A DNA stretch of 43,469 bases from Akkermansiaceae bacterium (GCA_013001695.1 JABDMC010000349.1:1-43469), one strand, 5' to 3'. Positions 1 through 9,726 are shown, counted from the stretch's first letter. Notes: a model not told the origin generated them from the sequence alone. Made by a program: numbers and translations.

Positions 1-27
1 GTATCCCGGGAGGCGTCAGATCCGTCG

Positions 28-2602
<2,575 letters not shown>

Positions 2603-3031
2603 TCACCGATCACCGGCCACCGCAGGTGGCAGGAGCAGCCGATGGAATCGTCTGAAAACCAGCGCTCCTGCCAGGGCGCCGAGGACGTCGGCGAGCCAGT
2701 CGGCGGGGTCGTTGCCGGTGCGTTCGGGGGTCCATGACTGGTGCCATTCGTCGAGGGCGCCGACGGCGGCGAGGATGATGACGACGAGGAGGACGAGGGT
2801 AGGCCAGTGGAAGGAAATTCCGGGCCGGTAGCGCAAGAGGAAGAGGGCGGGGCTGAGGAGGCCGGCGCCGCCGAAGAAGTAGCCGAAGTGGAGGACCTTA
2901 TCGAGTCCCGGGATCTCGGGGCCTCCGGTGGTGATGAGGGCCATGGAGGAGAGGGCCCAGAGGGCGAGGAACCAGGCGAGGAAGGAGGAGAGCCAGAAGT
3001 AGGGTGAGTGCGCTACGCGGGGAACGGACAT
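2603..3031 (-). CDS. VanZ-like membrane protein
   Basis: A 142-residue integral membrane protein of the VanZ-like family, whose molecular function is generally unknown (VanZ itself gives low-level teicoplanin resistance). Four hydrophobic segments are visible: SSFLAWFLALWALSSMALI, the segment after LDKVLHFGYFFGGAGLL, LVLLVVIILAAVGAL and WLADVLGALAGALVF. The family signatures are the DKxxHFxxF stretch and DEWHQSWTPERTGNDPADW, where an acidic residue and an aromatic/His cluster sit before the last helix. The start ATG is at MSVPRVAHSPYFW. It stands alone between repeat-rich DNA and a toxin-antitoxin pair; no glycopeptide-resistance genes are nearby. Confidence 0.9.
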   Translation of the reverse strand: MSVPRVAHSPYFWLSSFLAWFLALWALSSMALITTGGPEIPGLDKVLHFGYFFGGAGLLSPALFLLRYRPGISFHWPTLVLLVVIILAAVGALDEWHQSWTPERTGNDPADWLADVLGALAGALVFRRFHRLLLPPAVAGDR

Positions 3032-3145
3032 GGGGGCGGTAGACGGTGGACGGTGGGAAGGGCCGGAGGGGACTCGTCTCCGGGAAGAGGAGCGGCATGG
3101 GCCGGGCCAACTGTCTACAGTCTACTGCCTACGGTCTACCGACCC

Positions 3146-3421
3146 TCACTCCGTCTTGCGGACCTCGTCTTCGAGGCGTTCCGCGAGCCACTGTTTCATC
3201 ATCGACTGGTAGTTGAGGAAGCGGGAGCGGGCCATGCGCTTGATGCGGGAGAGCATGCGCGGGTCGAAGCGGAGCGTGATGGTGGTGGATTCGCGGGAAT
3301 CGGGCGCGTGCTCGGATCCCTTCATCAGGGAGGAATCGAGCTCGTGGCCGAGCCAGAACTTGGCCTCCGCCTCTTCATCCTCGAATTCCGGGATCTCGGT
3401 CCACTGGGTGATGGTCTTCAT
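3146..3421 (-). CDS. BrnA/CopG-type antitoxin
   Basis: A 91-residue ribbon-helix-helix protein and the likely antitoxin of the preceding BrnT-like toxin. The N-terminal half carries the W..IPEF.DEEAEAKFW pattern typical of CopG-like antitoxins paired with BrnT. The C-terminal half is the DNA-binding part: a beta strand (STTITLRFD) followed by two helices (PRMLSRIKRMARS and YQSMMKQWLAERLEDE). In known pairs the antitoxin dimer neutralises the toxin and represses the operon. The gene begins 9 nt after the toxin stop, so the order is toxin then antitoxin, as in brnTA. The symbol is left blank because the DNA-binding part could also be called CopG family. Confidence 0.85.
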   Translation of the reverse strand: MKTITQWTEIPEFEDEEAEAKFWLGHELDSSLMKGSEHAPDSRESTTITLRFDPRMLSRIKRMARSRFLNYQSMMKQWLAERLEDEVRKTE

Positions 3422-3430
3422 GGCAGGGGC

Positions 3431-3709
3431 TTACTTGAAGGAGGCGTACTTGCGGTTGTAGAACTTCTCCTCGCCGTCGGTCATGTCGCGGGCCGCGATG
3501 ATGCGGATCTTCTTCCCGTCGGACCAGAAGCACAGGAAGAGGTAGCGGTCGGAGACGGTGCGGCCGAGGGCGTAGAAGCGGGCCTCGCCGTCGTCGCGGT
3601 CATTGTCCGGGAGGAGGCGCACGGCGAAGGGATCCTCGAGGGCCTCCTCGATCTCCTTGGGCTTGGTGGCCTTGAGGTCAAAGTGGACGTCCAGCAGGTC
3701 GAGTTCCAT
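3431..3709 (-). CDS. brnT: BrnT-family toxin
   Basis: A 92-residue protein of the BrnT family, RelE-fold ribonucleases that stop translation by cutting RNA. The family layout is visible: an N-terminal strand with acidic residues, a central LEDPFAVRLLPD segment, GRTVSDRYLFLCFWSDGKKIRIIAARDMTDGEEKFY matching the family's V.F......RIISAR.A...E...Y core in shorter blocks, and a basic end. The RIIAARDMT stretch carries the conserved Arg and the ARxx motif. The start ATG gives MELDLLDVHFDL. It is the first gene of a two-gene minus-strand operon with the antitoxin. The ~70 bp up to the S8 protease stop would hold the promoter. Confidence 0.9.
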   Translation of the reverse strand: MELDLLDVHFDLKATKPKEIEEALEDPFAVRLLPDNDRDDGEARFYALGRTVSDRYLFLCFWSDGKKIRIIAARDMTDGEEKFYNRKYASFK

Positions 3710-3778
3710 GAAACTTAAGGGAAATTAACGAATAAGGGGGCTCGCCACAATGAAATACGAAGGGCGGGGGGCAAGCGC

Positions 3779-4543
3779 TTATGCCACGGGGGGTTCCGCG
3801 GTGTGGCGGAGGGCGGCCTTGGCGAGCAGGGGGTGCAGGCCGGGGTGGAGGGTGAGGATGCGGGCGAGGAGGGCCGCCACCCGGGGGGCGGCAAAGCTGC
3901 TGCCGACGAGCTTGCGGGTCCCGCCGCCGGGCCACAGGGCGGAATCGTCCTCGCCGCGGGTGGCGAACTCGATGAGTCCGCCGCCGGCGCGGTAGAGGCC
4001 GGGGCGCCCGTCGGGATCGGCCCCGACGCCGATGACGGTGGGGAAGTGGGCCGGCCACTCGGCGGTCTGGAATCCGGTATTGGACCCCGCCGCGACGATG
4101 TGCACCCCGCGGAGATAGAGGGCGTCGATCCATGACTTGTAGACGGCGGCATCCTGGGGGCGGGCCGGGGCGCCGAAGGAGCACTGCACGATGTGGTAGC
4201 CGCGATGGGCGGCCTGGCGGATCCCCTCGCGGATGATGGCGGCGCGGGACTCCTTGAAGTGGCCGAGGACGCGGATGGAGCCGAGGGTGGCGGCGGGAGC
4301 GATCTGGTGGATGATGCCCGCCACCGCGGTGCCGTGGCCGAAGACGTCGCCGTCGCCGGATTCCCGGAGGGAGACGCGTCCCCCCTCGGAGAGGATGGCG
4401 AGGTCGTCGTCGAAGTCGGCGTGGGCGAGCCCGGGGTGGGTGAGGTCGATCCCGGAGTCGAGGATGGCGATGCGCACGCCCTTGCCGTCGCCGGCCTCGA
4501 GGGCGTGCCGGGCATCCTCCGGGGTGATCCAAGGTTCAGCCAT
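3779..4543 (-). CDS. Cytoplasmic S8 (subtilisin-like) serine protease
   Basis: A 254-residue peptidase S8 domain with nothing else attached. The triad is complete: Asp29 in AILDSGIDLTHPG, His70 in FGHGTAVAGII, Ser216 in GSSFAAPRVAALLA, with the oxyanion Asn155 in AAGSNTG. There is no signal peptide, propeptide or membrane segment, so it should act in the cytoplasm and not need pro-domain maturation. The ATG at 4543 (MAEPWITPEDARHALEAGDG) is chosen over an upstream in-frame start because the extra 50 residues are low-complexity and overlap the GAF gene. It is the third gene of a tight operon: small protein A, GAF protein (7 nt gap), protease. Its substrate is unknown; small protein A or the sigma circuit next door are only guesses. 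Confidence 0.93.
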   Translation of the reverse strand: MAEPWITPEDARHALEAGDGKGVRIAILDSGIDLTHPGLAHADFDDDLAILSEGGRVSLRESGDGDVFGHGTAVAGIIHQIAPAATLGSIRVLGHFKESRAAIIREGIRQAAHRGYHIVQCSFGAPARPQDAAVYKSWIDALYLRGVHIVAAGSNTGFQTAEWPAHFPTVIGVGADPDGRPGLYRAGGGLIEFATRGEDDSALWPGGGTRKLVGSSFAAPRVAALLARILTLHPGLHPLLAKAALRHTAEPPVA

Positions 4544-4550
4544 GCGGTCT

Positions 4551-5069
4551 TCAGGACTGCTGGTGCAAGGCGGCCTCGAGAAGCCGGCCGATGCAGGCCG
4601 CGGCGAAGTCGAACTCTTCGAGGTCGGCGGGGCGGAATTCCTTCGGCTCCTCGCCGGAACCCGCCGGGCGGGTGTGGACGCAGGTGATGACACCGCAGAT
4701 CTCGCCGTTGGTGACCACCGGGACCGCGATCATGGCGTCGGTGGTGATTCCGAGCTGCGAGTCGAGAAGGGAGCTATGCTGGGGATTGCTGGAGATGGCA
4801 TTCTCACAGATATTTTGTCCGGAGGCATAGACATAGGAAACGATGCCCTGGTTCAGGGGCTGGAGGAAGTGGCCCACGAAGTGTTCGGCGTGGGGGCCGG
4901 TCCCGAGGACGGGATCGAGGTGTTCGCTGGCGGCCAGCCAGAGGGCGGTGTTGTGGGCCCCGACGTGGCGGCCCGACCTGGCGAGGAGTTCACGGGTGAG
5001 GCCGCCCGTGATATCGTCGATGAGACCCGCGCGGGCCCACTCGGCGGGCGGCAGGTTGGAGCTGTTCAT
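4551..5069 (-). CDS. GAF-domain protein
   Basis: A 172-residue protein made almost entirely of one GAF domain (about residues 25-168). Visible blocks are an N-terminal helix (IDDITGGLTRELLARSGRH), the strand NTALWLAASE, the segment GIVSYVYASGQNICENAIS, DAMIAVPVVTNGEICGVITCVH (the two central GAF strands) and a C-terminal helix FAAACIGRLLEAAL. GAF domains bind small ligands such as cyclic nucleotides or transmit redox and light signals; the ligand here cannot be told. Position between small protein A (9 nt gap) and the S8 protease (7 nt gap) suggests that it senses a signal for the protease. A link to cAMP from the nearby cyclase is possible but not shown by the sequence. Confidence 0.88.
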   Translation of the reverse strand: MNSSNLPPAEWARAGLIDDITGGLTRELLARSGRHVGAHNTALWLAASEHLDPVLGTGPHAEHFVGHFLQPLNQGIVSYVYASGQNICENAISSNPQHSSLLDSQLGITTDAMIAVPVVTNGEICGVITCVHTRPAGSGEEPKEFRPADLEEFDFAAACIGRLLEAALHQQS

Positions 5070-5078
5070 GCCGGCTGT

Positions 5079-5297
5079 TTACTCTCCATTCAGAAGGGTG
5101 GCCAGCATCTCCATGGCGTATTCGTTGCCACGCAATTCGCGATACAATGCGAGCAACTCGTCGTCGCTCAATCCGCCCGCCACGAAGCGCCGAATGAGAT
5201 CGTCCAGTTCCGCCGGAACCTCTTCCTCGCCACGCGATCGCACCGGCCCCGGAAACGACGCCAGGAACCGGCAGATGGTGCCAAAGTTGCTTTCCAT
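5079..5297 (-). CDS. Small acidic helical protein A (paralog of protein B)
   Basis: A 72-residue cysteine-poor protein of no family I can name. ATG at 5297 is chosen over an upstream TTG because MESNFGTICRFLASF then lines up with the paralog at 8687-8899 (MDNYQTIHQFLQAF). The two share the pattern TIxxFLxxF at the N-terminus and FxAGxLSDxE..L.RELxxNExAMExLAxLL at the C-terminus. The second half (VAGGLSDDELLALYRELRGN) has the outline of the helical part of zinc-finger-like anti-sigma domains (a G-L-S-x-E turn followed by an amphipathic helix), but the zinc ligands are absent. It starts the operon with the GAF protein and the S8 protease. Anti-sigma or adaptor function is inference only. Confidence 0.75.
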   Translation of the reverse strand: MESNFGTICRFLASFPGPVRSRGEEEVPAELDDLIRRFVAGGLSDDELLALYRELRGNEYAMEMLATLLNGE

Positions 5298-5309
5298 GAT
5301 TGCGAACAA

Positions 5310-5337
5310 ATCATAAAGACGACGAATCAGATATCAA
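5310..5337 (-). promoter_or_regulatory. Candidate sigma-70-type promoter before small protein A
   Basis: On the minus strand TTGATA (plus 5332-5337) and TATGAT (plus 5310-5315) are separated by 16 bp. Each differs from the consensus hexamer by one base. They sit in an AT-rich patch that stands out in this GC-rich locus. Transcription would begin only about 6 nt before the ATG at 5297, so the mRNA would be almost leaderless; the match may still be chance. Confidence 0.4.
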
Positions 5338-5460
5338 TATATTCAGTAATCCTTAATCAATTCGTGTGAGTATCCGCCGCGACAAGGACTATGGATCCGG
5401 TCCCGCCCGATCAGGATCAGCAGGTTGCGCAGATCATCACGGCGGGGACGCCGGGCGTCT

Positions 5461-6471
5461 TCAGGAGCGCCGCTTGAACTTCTGCTTCTTCTGGCGGTCG
5501 TCGCCGCCGCCCGGATCACCACCGCCGATGTCGCCGCCACCGGTATCGCCGCCACCGGTATCGCCGCCGCCGGTATCGCCGCCGCCGGTATCGCCGCCGC
5601 CGGTATCGCCGCCGCCGGTGTCCCCGCCGCCGGTGTCCCCGCCGCCGGTGTCCCCGCCGGGATCATTTCCGCCAGCGGAGGTGTCGTTGGCCTGGCGACG
5701 GACGAAGATCTGGTCGCTGACGATATCGCGGCCGCGGGGCGTGCCGTCCTTGGCGGGGGAGCGATTGATGTCGCGCTCCGCAGGGACGCGGGTCAGGAAT
5801 CCGTCGCGCTTGAGGGTGTCCTGGTGCTCGATGGCCTCGCGGATCTTGTCGAGGGCGTGATTCGGGAGCGGCCCGAAGGTATCGGGATCGACGAGTCCGG
5901 AGGTCTTCATGAGGCGCCGGAGGTCGACTTTGACCGGCTTGGGAAGCTTGCGGTCGTTGGCCCGGAAGACGGCCATTTCGCCGGCGCGCACGGTGACCTT
6001 GTCGCGCCGGTTCTCATTCGGGAAGAGGTCGAGGGAGCCTTCCAGCACGATGGCCTTCATCCACTTCTTGGCGAAGTATTCCAGCATGATGGTGGTCCCG
6101 GTGACCGAGGCGGTCACGGTGGGGGTGTTGATGCGGGCCCCGCCGGCGTTCCGGGGAACCTGCAGGAGGAGCGTCCCCTGGGTGAGACTGAGGTCGCGGG
6201 ACCCTTCCTCGAAACTGAAGACGGAATTGGCGCCGAGGCGGGTCAGGGTCTGATCCTGGAAGCGCAGCTCGGAGCGGGAGCGGCGTCCCGTCTGGAGGGA
6301 CGTGCGGCCGTGCACGAGGTCGCCGGGGCTGGCCTTGCGGGCGGCGCGGTCGGGCCGGTAAATGCGGACGTCATTGATGACCTTGGTGACGTTCGCGGAC
6401 TCCAGCGAATTCGCCACCCCGAGAGGCGTGGCGAGACCGATGGCCAGAGAAATGGCGGCAAGACGTTTCAT
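5461..6471 (-). CDS. Exported FecR-domain protein 1 with Gly-Asp repeat tail
   Basis: About 336 residues. It has a Sec signal peptide (MKRLAAISLAIGLATPLGVA), then a FecR-type beta domain (from SLESANVTKVINDVRIY through GDLVHGRTSLQTG, RSRSELRFQDQTLTRLGAN, SVTGTTIMLEYF and IVLEGSLDLFP), a conserved PKPVKVDLRRLMKTSGL segment, and a long disordered tail with eleven GGGD-type pentads before a basic end (QKKQKFKRRS). Classical FecR has a cytoplasmic anti-sigma part and a membrane helix; neither is present, so this protein should be wholly periplasmic or surface-attached. An in-frame ATG 12 nt upstream (6483) is the alternative start. It follows OMP1 by 38-50 nt and is probably co-transcribed with it. 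It is a paralog of the FecR proteins at 7571 and 9727. Confidence 0.9.
   Translation of the reverse strand: MKRLAAISLAIGLATPLGVANSLESANVTKVINDVRIYRPDRAARKASPGDLVHGRTSLQTGRRSRSELRFQDQTLTRLGANSVFSFEEGSRDLSLTQGTLLLQVPRNAGGARINTPTVTASVTGTTIMLEYFAKKWMKAIVLEGSLDLFPNENRRDKVTVRAGEMAVFRANDRKLPKPVKVDLRRLMKTSGLVDPDTFGPLPNHALDKIREAIEHQDTLKRDGFLTRVPAERDINRSPAKDGTPRGRDIVSDQIFVRRQANDTSAGGNDPGGDTGGGDTGGGDTGGGDTGGGDTGGGDTGGGDTGGGDTGGGDIGGGDPGGGDDRQKKQKFKRRS
5501..5663 (-). repeat. 15-bp tandem repeat encoding GGGDT
   Basis: A 15-bp unit is repeated in frame at the 3' end of FecR1, giving eight DT pentads and single variants ending in DI, DP and DD. The units fall into sub-blocks by third-base and A/G differences (GGTATC versus GGTGTC on the plus strand), which suggests successive expansion. 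Length change in steps of 15 bp keeps the frame, so the tail could vary between strains. Confidence 0.92.
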
Positions 6472-6521
6472 GGGGGGGAACATGACCTTGACGGTTGAGA
6501 TGCAGTGATATGCGGAGAACT

Positions 6522-7484
6522 TCAGAACTTGGCGTGGAGGCCGAGGCCGAGGCCCGCCTGCCACGCCTCGTAGTCGCTGAGGCCCCCGGGCCGGTTGGAG
6601 TCGTTCCGGCCGTAGAGGATCGAGGCGTAGAGCTTGGCGTGCTCGCCGAGGCGGTAGTTCAGGTCGAGCCCGCCGTAGCTGTACCAGTCGCGGCGGCTGG
6701 AATGGCGGTATTCGCGGAAGGACGTCTTGGCGTAGGCGCTGAACTGGAGCCGATTGGTGAGGCGGCGGTAGTAGCCGAGGCGGGCCGCGTACTGGCGGCG
6801 TTCGAGGCGGGAGGGGGTGGCGTCGAGATCGATGCGCGCCTGGGTCGAGAGGGTGACGCTGTGCTCCGAGGTCTGGTAGAGGGTCTTGTAGGCCCCGAGG
6901 CGGATGCGGTGGAAGCGGTTCGTGAGGTGGTCGTCGGCGCTCGTCAACGGGAAGCCCGGGTCGTCGGCATTCACGTAGAGGAACTCGTAGCGGCTGTAGA
7001 CGGTGATGTCGGCGAGGTCGGGGAGATTGCGGATGAGGCCGATCCCGAGCTCGCTCGATTCGAAGTCGAGGCCCTCGGAATCGTAGAGGTAGGCGTCCTG
7101 GTAGGCGAAGGCGTCGAGGAAGAGGTTTTCGCCGAGGCGTTGCTTCCACCGGGCGCCGAGGCTGCCGACGAAGAACCAGCCGTCATCGGGGTCGCTGGAA
7201 TCGGCGCCGATGTTGTCCGACCAGAAGAGGTGGGTTTCGGCGCGGACCTTGAGGGGGGCGCGCTTCCACTGGGGGCGGAGGATGACCTGCTCGCCGAGAT
7301 CGCTGTCGCCGCTGCTGGCCGGGGCGTGGGTGTCTTCGTCGCCGACGTAGTAGTTCGGGGCGTAGTAGCGGGGGTCGTCGTCGGCGGTGCTGCCGCCTTC
7401 AAGACGCTCCTCGGGCGTGGCCGCCATTCCGGGGAGGATGGCTGCCCACCAGATCGCGACCGTAAGGGGAACGGGGAAACGCAT
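6522..7484 (-). CDS. Outer-membrane beta-barrel protein OMP1
   Basis: A 320-residue exported protein. The signal peptide is MRFPVPLTVAIWWAAILPGMA, followed by a short acidic linker and the box GDSDLGEQVILRPQ. From there to the end it alternates polar and aromatic residues in beta-strand fashion (KVRAETHLFWSDNIGAD, NLFLDAFAYQDAYLYD, ITVYSRYEFLYVNAD, LTNRFHRIRLGAYKTL, KLYASILYGRNDSN) and it ends in Phe, as expected for Bam-dependent barrels. The number of strands looks like 12 to 16. It shares the GDSDLGEQ, FWSDNI, RYEFLYV.AD.P and HLTNRFHR.R.GA.K boxes with OMP2. There is no TonB box or plug. The FecR1 gene follows directly. The ligand or cargo is unknown. Confidence 0.85.
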   Translation of the reverse strand: MRFPVPLTVAIWWAAILPGMAATPEERLEGGSTADDDPRYYAPNYYVGDEDTHAPASSGDSDLGEQVILRPQWKRAPLKVRAETHLFWSDNIGADSSDPDDGWFFVGSLGARWKQRLGENLFLDAFAYQDAYLYDSEGLDFESSELGIGLIRNLPDLADITVYSRYEFLYVNADDPGFPLTSADDHLTNRFHRIRLGAYKTLYQTSEHSVTLSTQARIDLDATPSRLERRQYAARLGYYRRLTNRLQFSAYAKTSFREYRHSSRRDWYSYGGLDLNYRLGEHAKLYASILYGRNDSNRPGGLSDYEAWQAGLGLGLHAKF

Positions 7485-7570
7485 GGAAGGGTGGACGGTC
7501 CGGAGACCGTTAACTTTCCTTAGTTATTAACAGGACTTTGGGGTCTTTGGCAAGACCGATTCTGGGCGAC

Positions 7571-8437
7571 CTACCTGCGATTGAAGCGGGGGAGGTTGGT
7601 GAAGATCCTGGGGCCCTCCTCCTTGGGGGGGGAGTCGTCGGCCCGGTCGGTGACGACCTCGCGGGCCCCCGGGGGGTCCGCCGAGGACGGGTCGGCGTCC
7701 TCGCGCTGCGGGCCGGCCGAGGCCTGCGGCCCGGGATTCGTGAGGACCTCCTGCTTTTCGATGGTGGCGGAAATCTTGTCGGTGGCCTCCTTCGGGAGGG
7801 CCCCGAAGGTCTCGGGGTTGGCGAGGGCGGAGGTCTTCATGAGGCGCTTCACGTCGACCTTCACCGGCTTGGGGACGAAGGGCTCGTTGGGGCGGAAGAC
7901 CGCCATTTCGCCCGCCTTGATGCGGACCCGGCGCTTGCCGTTCTGCCGGGTCCGGACCTCGAGGCTGCCTTCCAGCACGATCATTTTCGCCCACTGGTTG
8001 GCGAAATACTCCATCATGATGGTCGTCCCGGTGACCGAGGCGGTCACGGTGGGCATGTTGATGCGGGCCCCGCCGGAATTCTTCGGGACCTGGAGGAGGA
8101 GGGTGCCCTGCTCGAGGTGCAGCTCGCGGGTGCCGGCCTCGAAGCTGAAGACCGAATTGGCGCCGAGCCGCGTGAGGGTCTGGTCCTCGAAGCGCAGTTC
8201 GGACCGCGACCGGCGGCCGGTCTGGACGGAGGTGCGGCCCTGGACGAGATCCCCGGGGCGCGCCTTGCGCATCGCGGAGTCCGGCCGGTAGATCCGCACG
8301 TCATTGACGACCTTGGTGACGTGGGCGGCTTCAAAACTGCCAGCCGTGGCGACCGGCGGGACGAGGAGGCCCAGCAGCGCGGCGGCCGCAAGGGCGGTCC
8401 CTCGCGGCGGAGCGAATGAGAGGGAGATTGGGGGCAT
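7571..8437 (-). CDS. Exported FecR-domain protein 2
   Basis: A 288-residue paralog of FecR1 and FecR3. The N-terminus carries a hydrophobic export signal (TALAAAALLGLLVPPVATAG) after a 15-residue polar lead. The FecR core follows with the same blocks as its paralogs: HVTKVVNDVRIYRPD, GDLVQGRTSVQTGRRSR, FEDQTLTRLGANSVFSFE, TASVTGTTIMMEYFAN, IVLEGSLEVR, then KPVKVDVKRLMKTSALA. The C-terminal ~70 residues are proline- and charge-rich and probably disordered, without the Gly-Asp repeats of FecR1. It has its own AT-rich upstream region with a terminator-like hairpin separating it from small protein B. OMP1 follows after 86 bp, so FecR2, OMP1 and FecR1 may form one unit. Confidence 0.9.
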   Translation of the reverse strand: MPPISLSFAPPRGTALAAAALLGLLVPPVATAGSFEAAHVTKVVNDVRIYRPDSAMRKARPGDLVQGRTSVQTGRRSRSELRFEDQTLTRLGANSVFSFEAGTRELHLEQGTLLLQVPKNSGGARINMPTVTASVTGTTIMMEYFANQWAKMIVLEGSLEVRTRQNGKRRVRIKAGEMAVFRPNEPFVPKPVKVDVKRLMKTSALANPETFGALPKEATDKISATIEKQEVLTNPGPQASAGPQREDADPSSADPPGAREVVTDRADDSPPKEEGPRIFTNLPRFNRR

Positions 8438-8533
8438 GGCGAAGGAAGGGTGAAAACCGGCCCCATTTTATTAACATTTTCTGACAATTAACGCAAGCCT
8501 GGGAGAGCGGAAAATCGGTTGCCCCTGGAAGCC

Positions 8534-8563
8534 AAAAACCCCCGCCCGGCGGAGCCGGAGGGG
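8534..8563 (-). terminator. Probable intrinsic terminator after small protein B
   Basis: On the minus strand a GC hairpin with core CCGGC-TCC-GCCGG, flanked by C-rich and G-rich arms, is followed by five T. It lies about 125 nt downstream of the small protein B stop and about 100 nt upstream of FecR2, so it would separate the sigma/protein B transcript from FecR2. Confidence 0.5.
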
Positions 8564-8686
8564 AGATTGAGGAGGAATGCGGAGTCAGTTGGAAGGGTGG
8601 CGGAGAAGCCCGGGCAACCCGTCCATCCGGGGGGCAATGGGGTGGTCGAAGGGGACCCGGGCTCGGGGGGGGAGGAAGAAAAGTCG

Positions 8687-8899
8687 TTAGTTGCGAAGCA
8701 GGCTCGCGAGGCGCTCCATGGCGTTTTCGTTGGCGAGGAGCTCGCGGGAGAGGTCGCTGACCTGCTCGTCGGTGAGGTTTCCGGCGGCGAAGTTCTTGAT
8801 GTCCTTCTCGAGATCGGGCGTGACGGCGTCGGTGCTGCGGCCGCTGATTTCGGGTGCGAAGGCTTGGAGGAATTGGTGAATCGTTTGGTAGTTGTCCAT
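8687..8899 (-). CDS. Small acidic helical protein B (paralog of protein A)
   Basis: A 70-residue protein, cysteine-free, of unknown family. It aligns end to end with small protein A (5079-5297): TIHQFLQAF at the start, then FAAGNLTDEQVSDLSRELL and NENAMERLASLL at the end. Predicted structure is three or four short helices. It lies 75 nt downstream of the ECF-like sigma gene on the same strand, the place where anti-sigma genes usually sit, and its C-terminal half has the outline of the helical part of anti-sigma zinc-finger domains without the zinc ligands. No membrane segment is present, so if it is a sigma regulator it acts in the cytoplasm. That role is inferred from position and shape only. 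Confidence 0.78.
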   Translation of the reverse strand: MDNYQTIHQFLQAFAPEISGRSTDAVTPDLEKDIKNFAAGNLTDEQVSDLSRELLANENAMERLASLLRN

Positions 8900-8974
8900 G
8901 ATCGAAGGGGCGAGGTTCAGCTTCTCGACGGGTCAGATGGGGCTTTATTCAAAGGAATATGAAGTATTTCGGGC

Positions 8975-9661
8975 TCAGGCCCGGCTTCCCACGAGGAAAT
9001 CGGTGGAATTCCGGCAGAGGGCGATGAAATCCTCCCAGTTGAGTTCGATCCAGGGGTCGGCCTTCTTGAGCTCGGCGAGGGTTTTCTCGCGGATTTCCTC
9101 CATGACGCCGGTGATGGCGCGGCTGACCTTCGACTGGCTCCACCCGAGCGAGGCCGCGAGGGTTTCCTGCCGGACGCCGTGGATCGACACGAGCCGCATG
9201 AACATGAGATCGCGCGGGTTGCACTCGCGGAAGGCGTTCACGAGGGCGTCGCGCAGGAGGCCGACGAGGTGGTCGTCGGTTTCATCCGAGAGCGATTCGC
9301 CCTCGAGGAGGTCGAATTCGTCGGTGGGAGCGCCCTCCAGGCCCCGTTCCGGGAGGTTTCCCTGGAACTTCTGGCGGCGCTTGAGGTCGATGAGGCGGTT
9401 GATGGCGGCCCGCGAGAGGAAGGCCCGCAGCGTCCCGCCGCCGTTGTAGGAGAGCAGGAGCGGCTTCTTGCCGTCGCGGCCCGCGAAACAGTCCGCAAAG
9501 AGGTCGGCGGTGATGTCCTGGGCCTCGGTATGCGATGCCCCCCGCCGCGCCAGGACCGACTGCAACCATGTGATCGTGTCCTTGGAGCTGATCAGCTCAC
9601 AGGCTTCCTTGTTGCCGGAGAGGGCCCTCTCGACGAGATCGAGATCGTCTTCGTGTTCCAT
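8975..9661 (-). CDS. ECF-like RNA polymerase sigma factor
   Basis: A 228-residue sigma-70-family protein with regions 2 and 4 only. Region 2 is at about 15-98: a first helix pair, TEAQDITADLFADCFAG (the core-binding DAxDixQevF-type helix) and TLRAFLSRAAINRLIDLKRR (-10 recognition). Region 4 is at about 148-198, with the helix-turn-helix VRQETLAASLGWSQSKVSRAI that reads the -35 element. The linker (about 100-140) is acidic. After region 4 there is an extra ~30-residue tail (KKADPWIELNWEDFIALCRN), longer than in minimal ECF factors and possibly regulatory. Small protein B follows on the same strand and FecR3 precedes it. By analogy with FecI it may drive the FecR and OMP genes around it, but no shared promoter motif is clear enough to prove this. 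Confidence 0.9.
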   Translation of the reverse strand: MEHEDDLDLVERALSGNKEACELISSKDTITWLQSVLARRGASHTEAQDITADLFADCFAGRDGKKPLLLSYNGGGTLRAFLSRAAINRLIDLKRRQKFQGNLPERGLEGAPTDEFDLLEGESLSDETDDHLVGLLRDALVNAFRECNPRDLMFMRLVSIHGVRQETLAASLGWSQSKVSRAITGVMEEIREKTLAELKKADPWIELNWEDFIALCRNSTDFLVGSRA

Positions 9662-9726
9662 TGAGTGGGGGGATCATTGGAAAGACGGGGCGAGGAATCA
9701 AGGGCAGGGGACCGCCAATGCGCATA

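Noticed and set aside
3779-4543. S8 protease as a PatA-like cyanobactin peptidase
   Set aside because: No precursor peptide, PatG/YcaO cyclodehydratase or other maturation gene is present; small protein A has no leader/core layout and has a paralog by the sigma gene.
6472-7149. N-terminal extension of FecR1 to a 562-residue protein
   Set aside because: The added part overlaps OMP1 in another frame and is Arg/Pro-rich; the signal peptide at 6471 is a convincing start.
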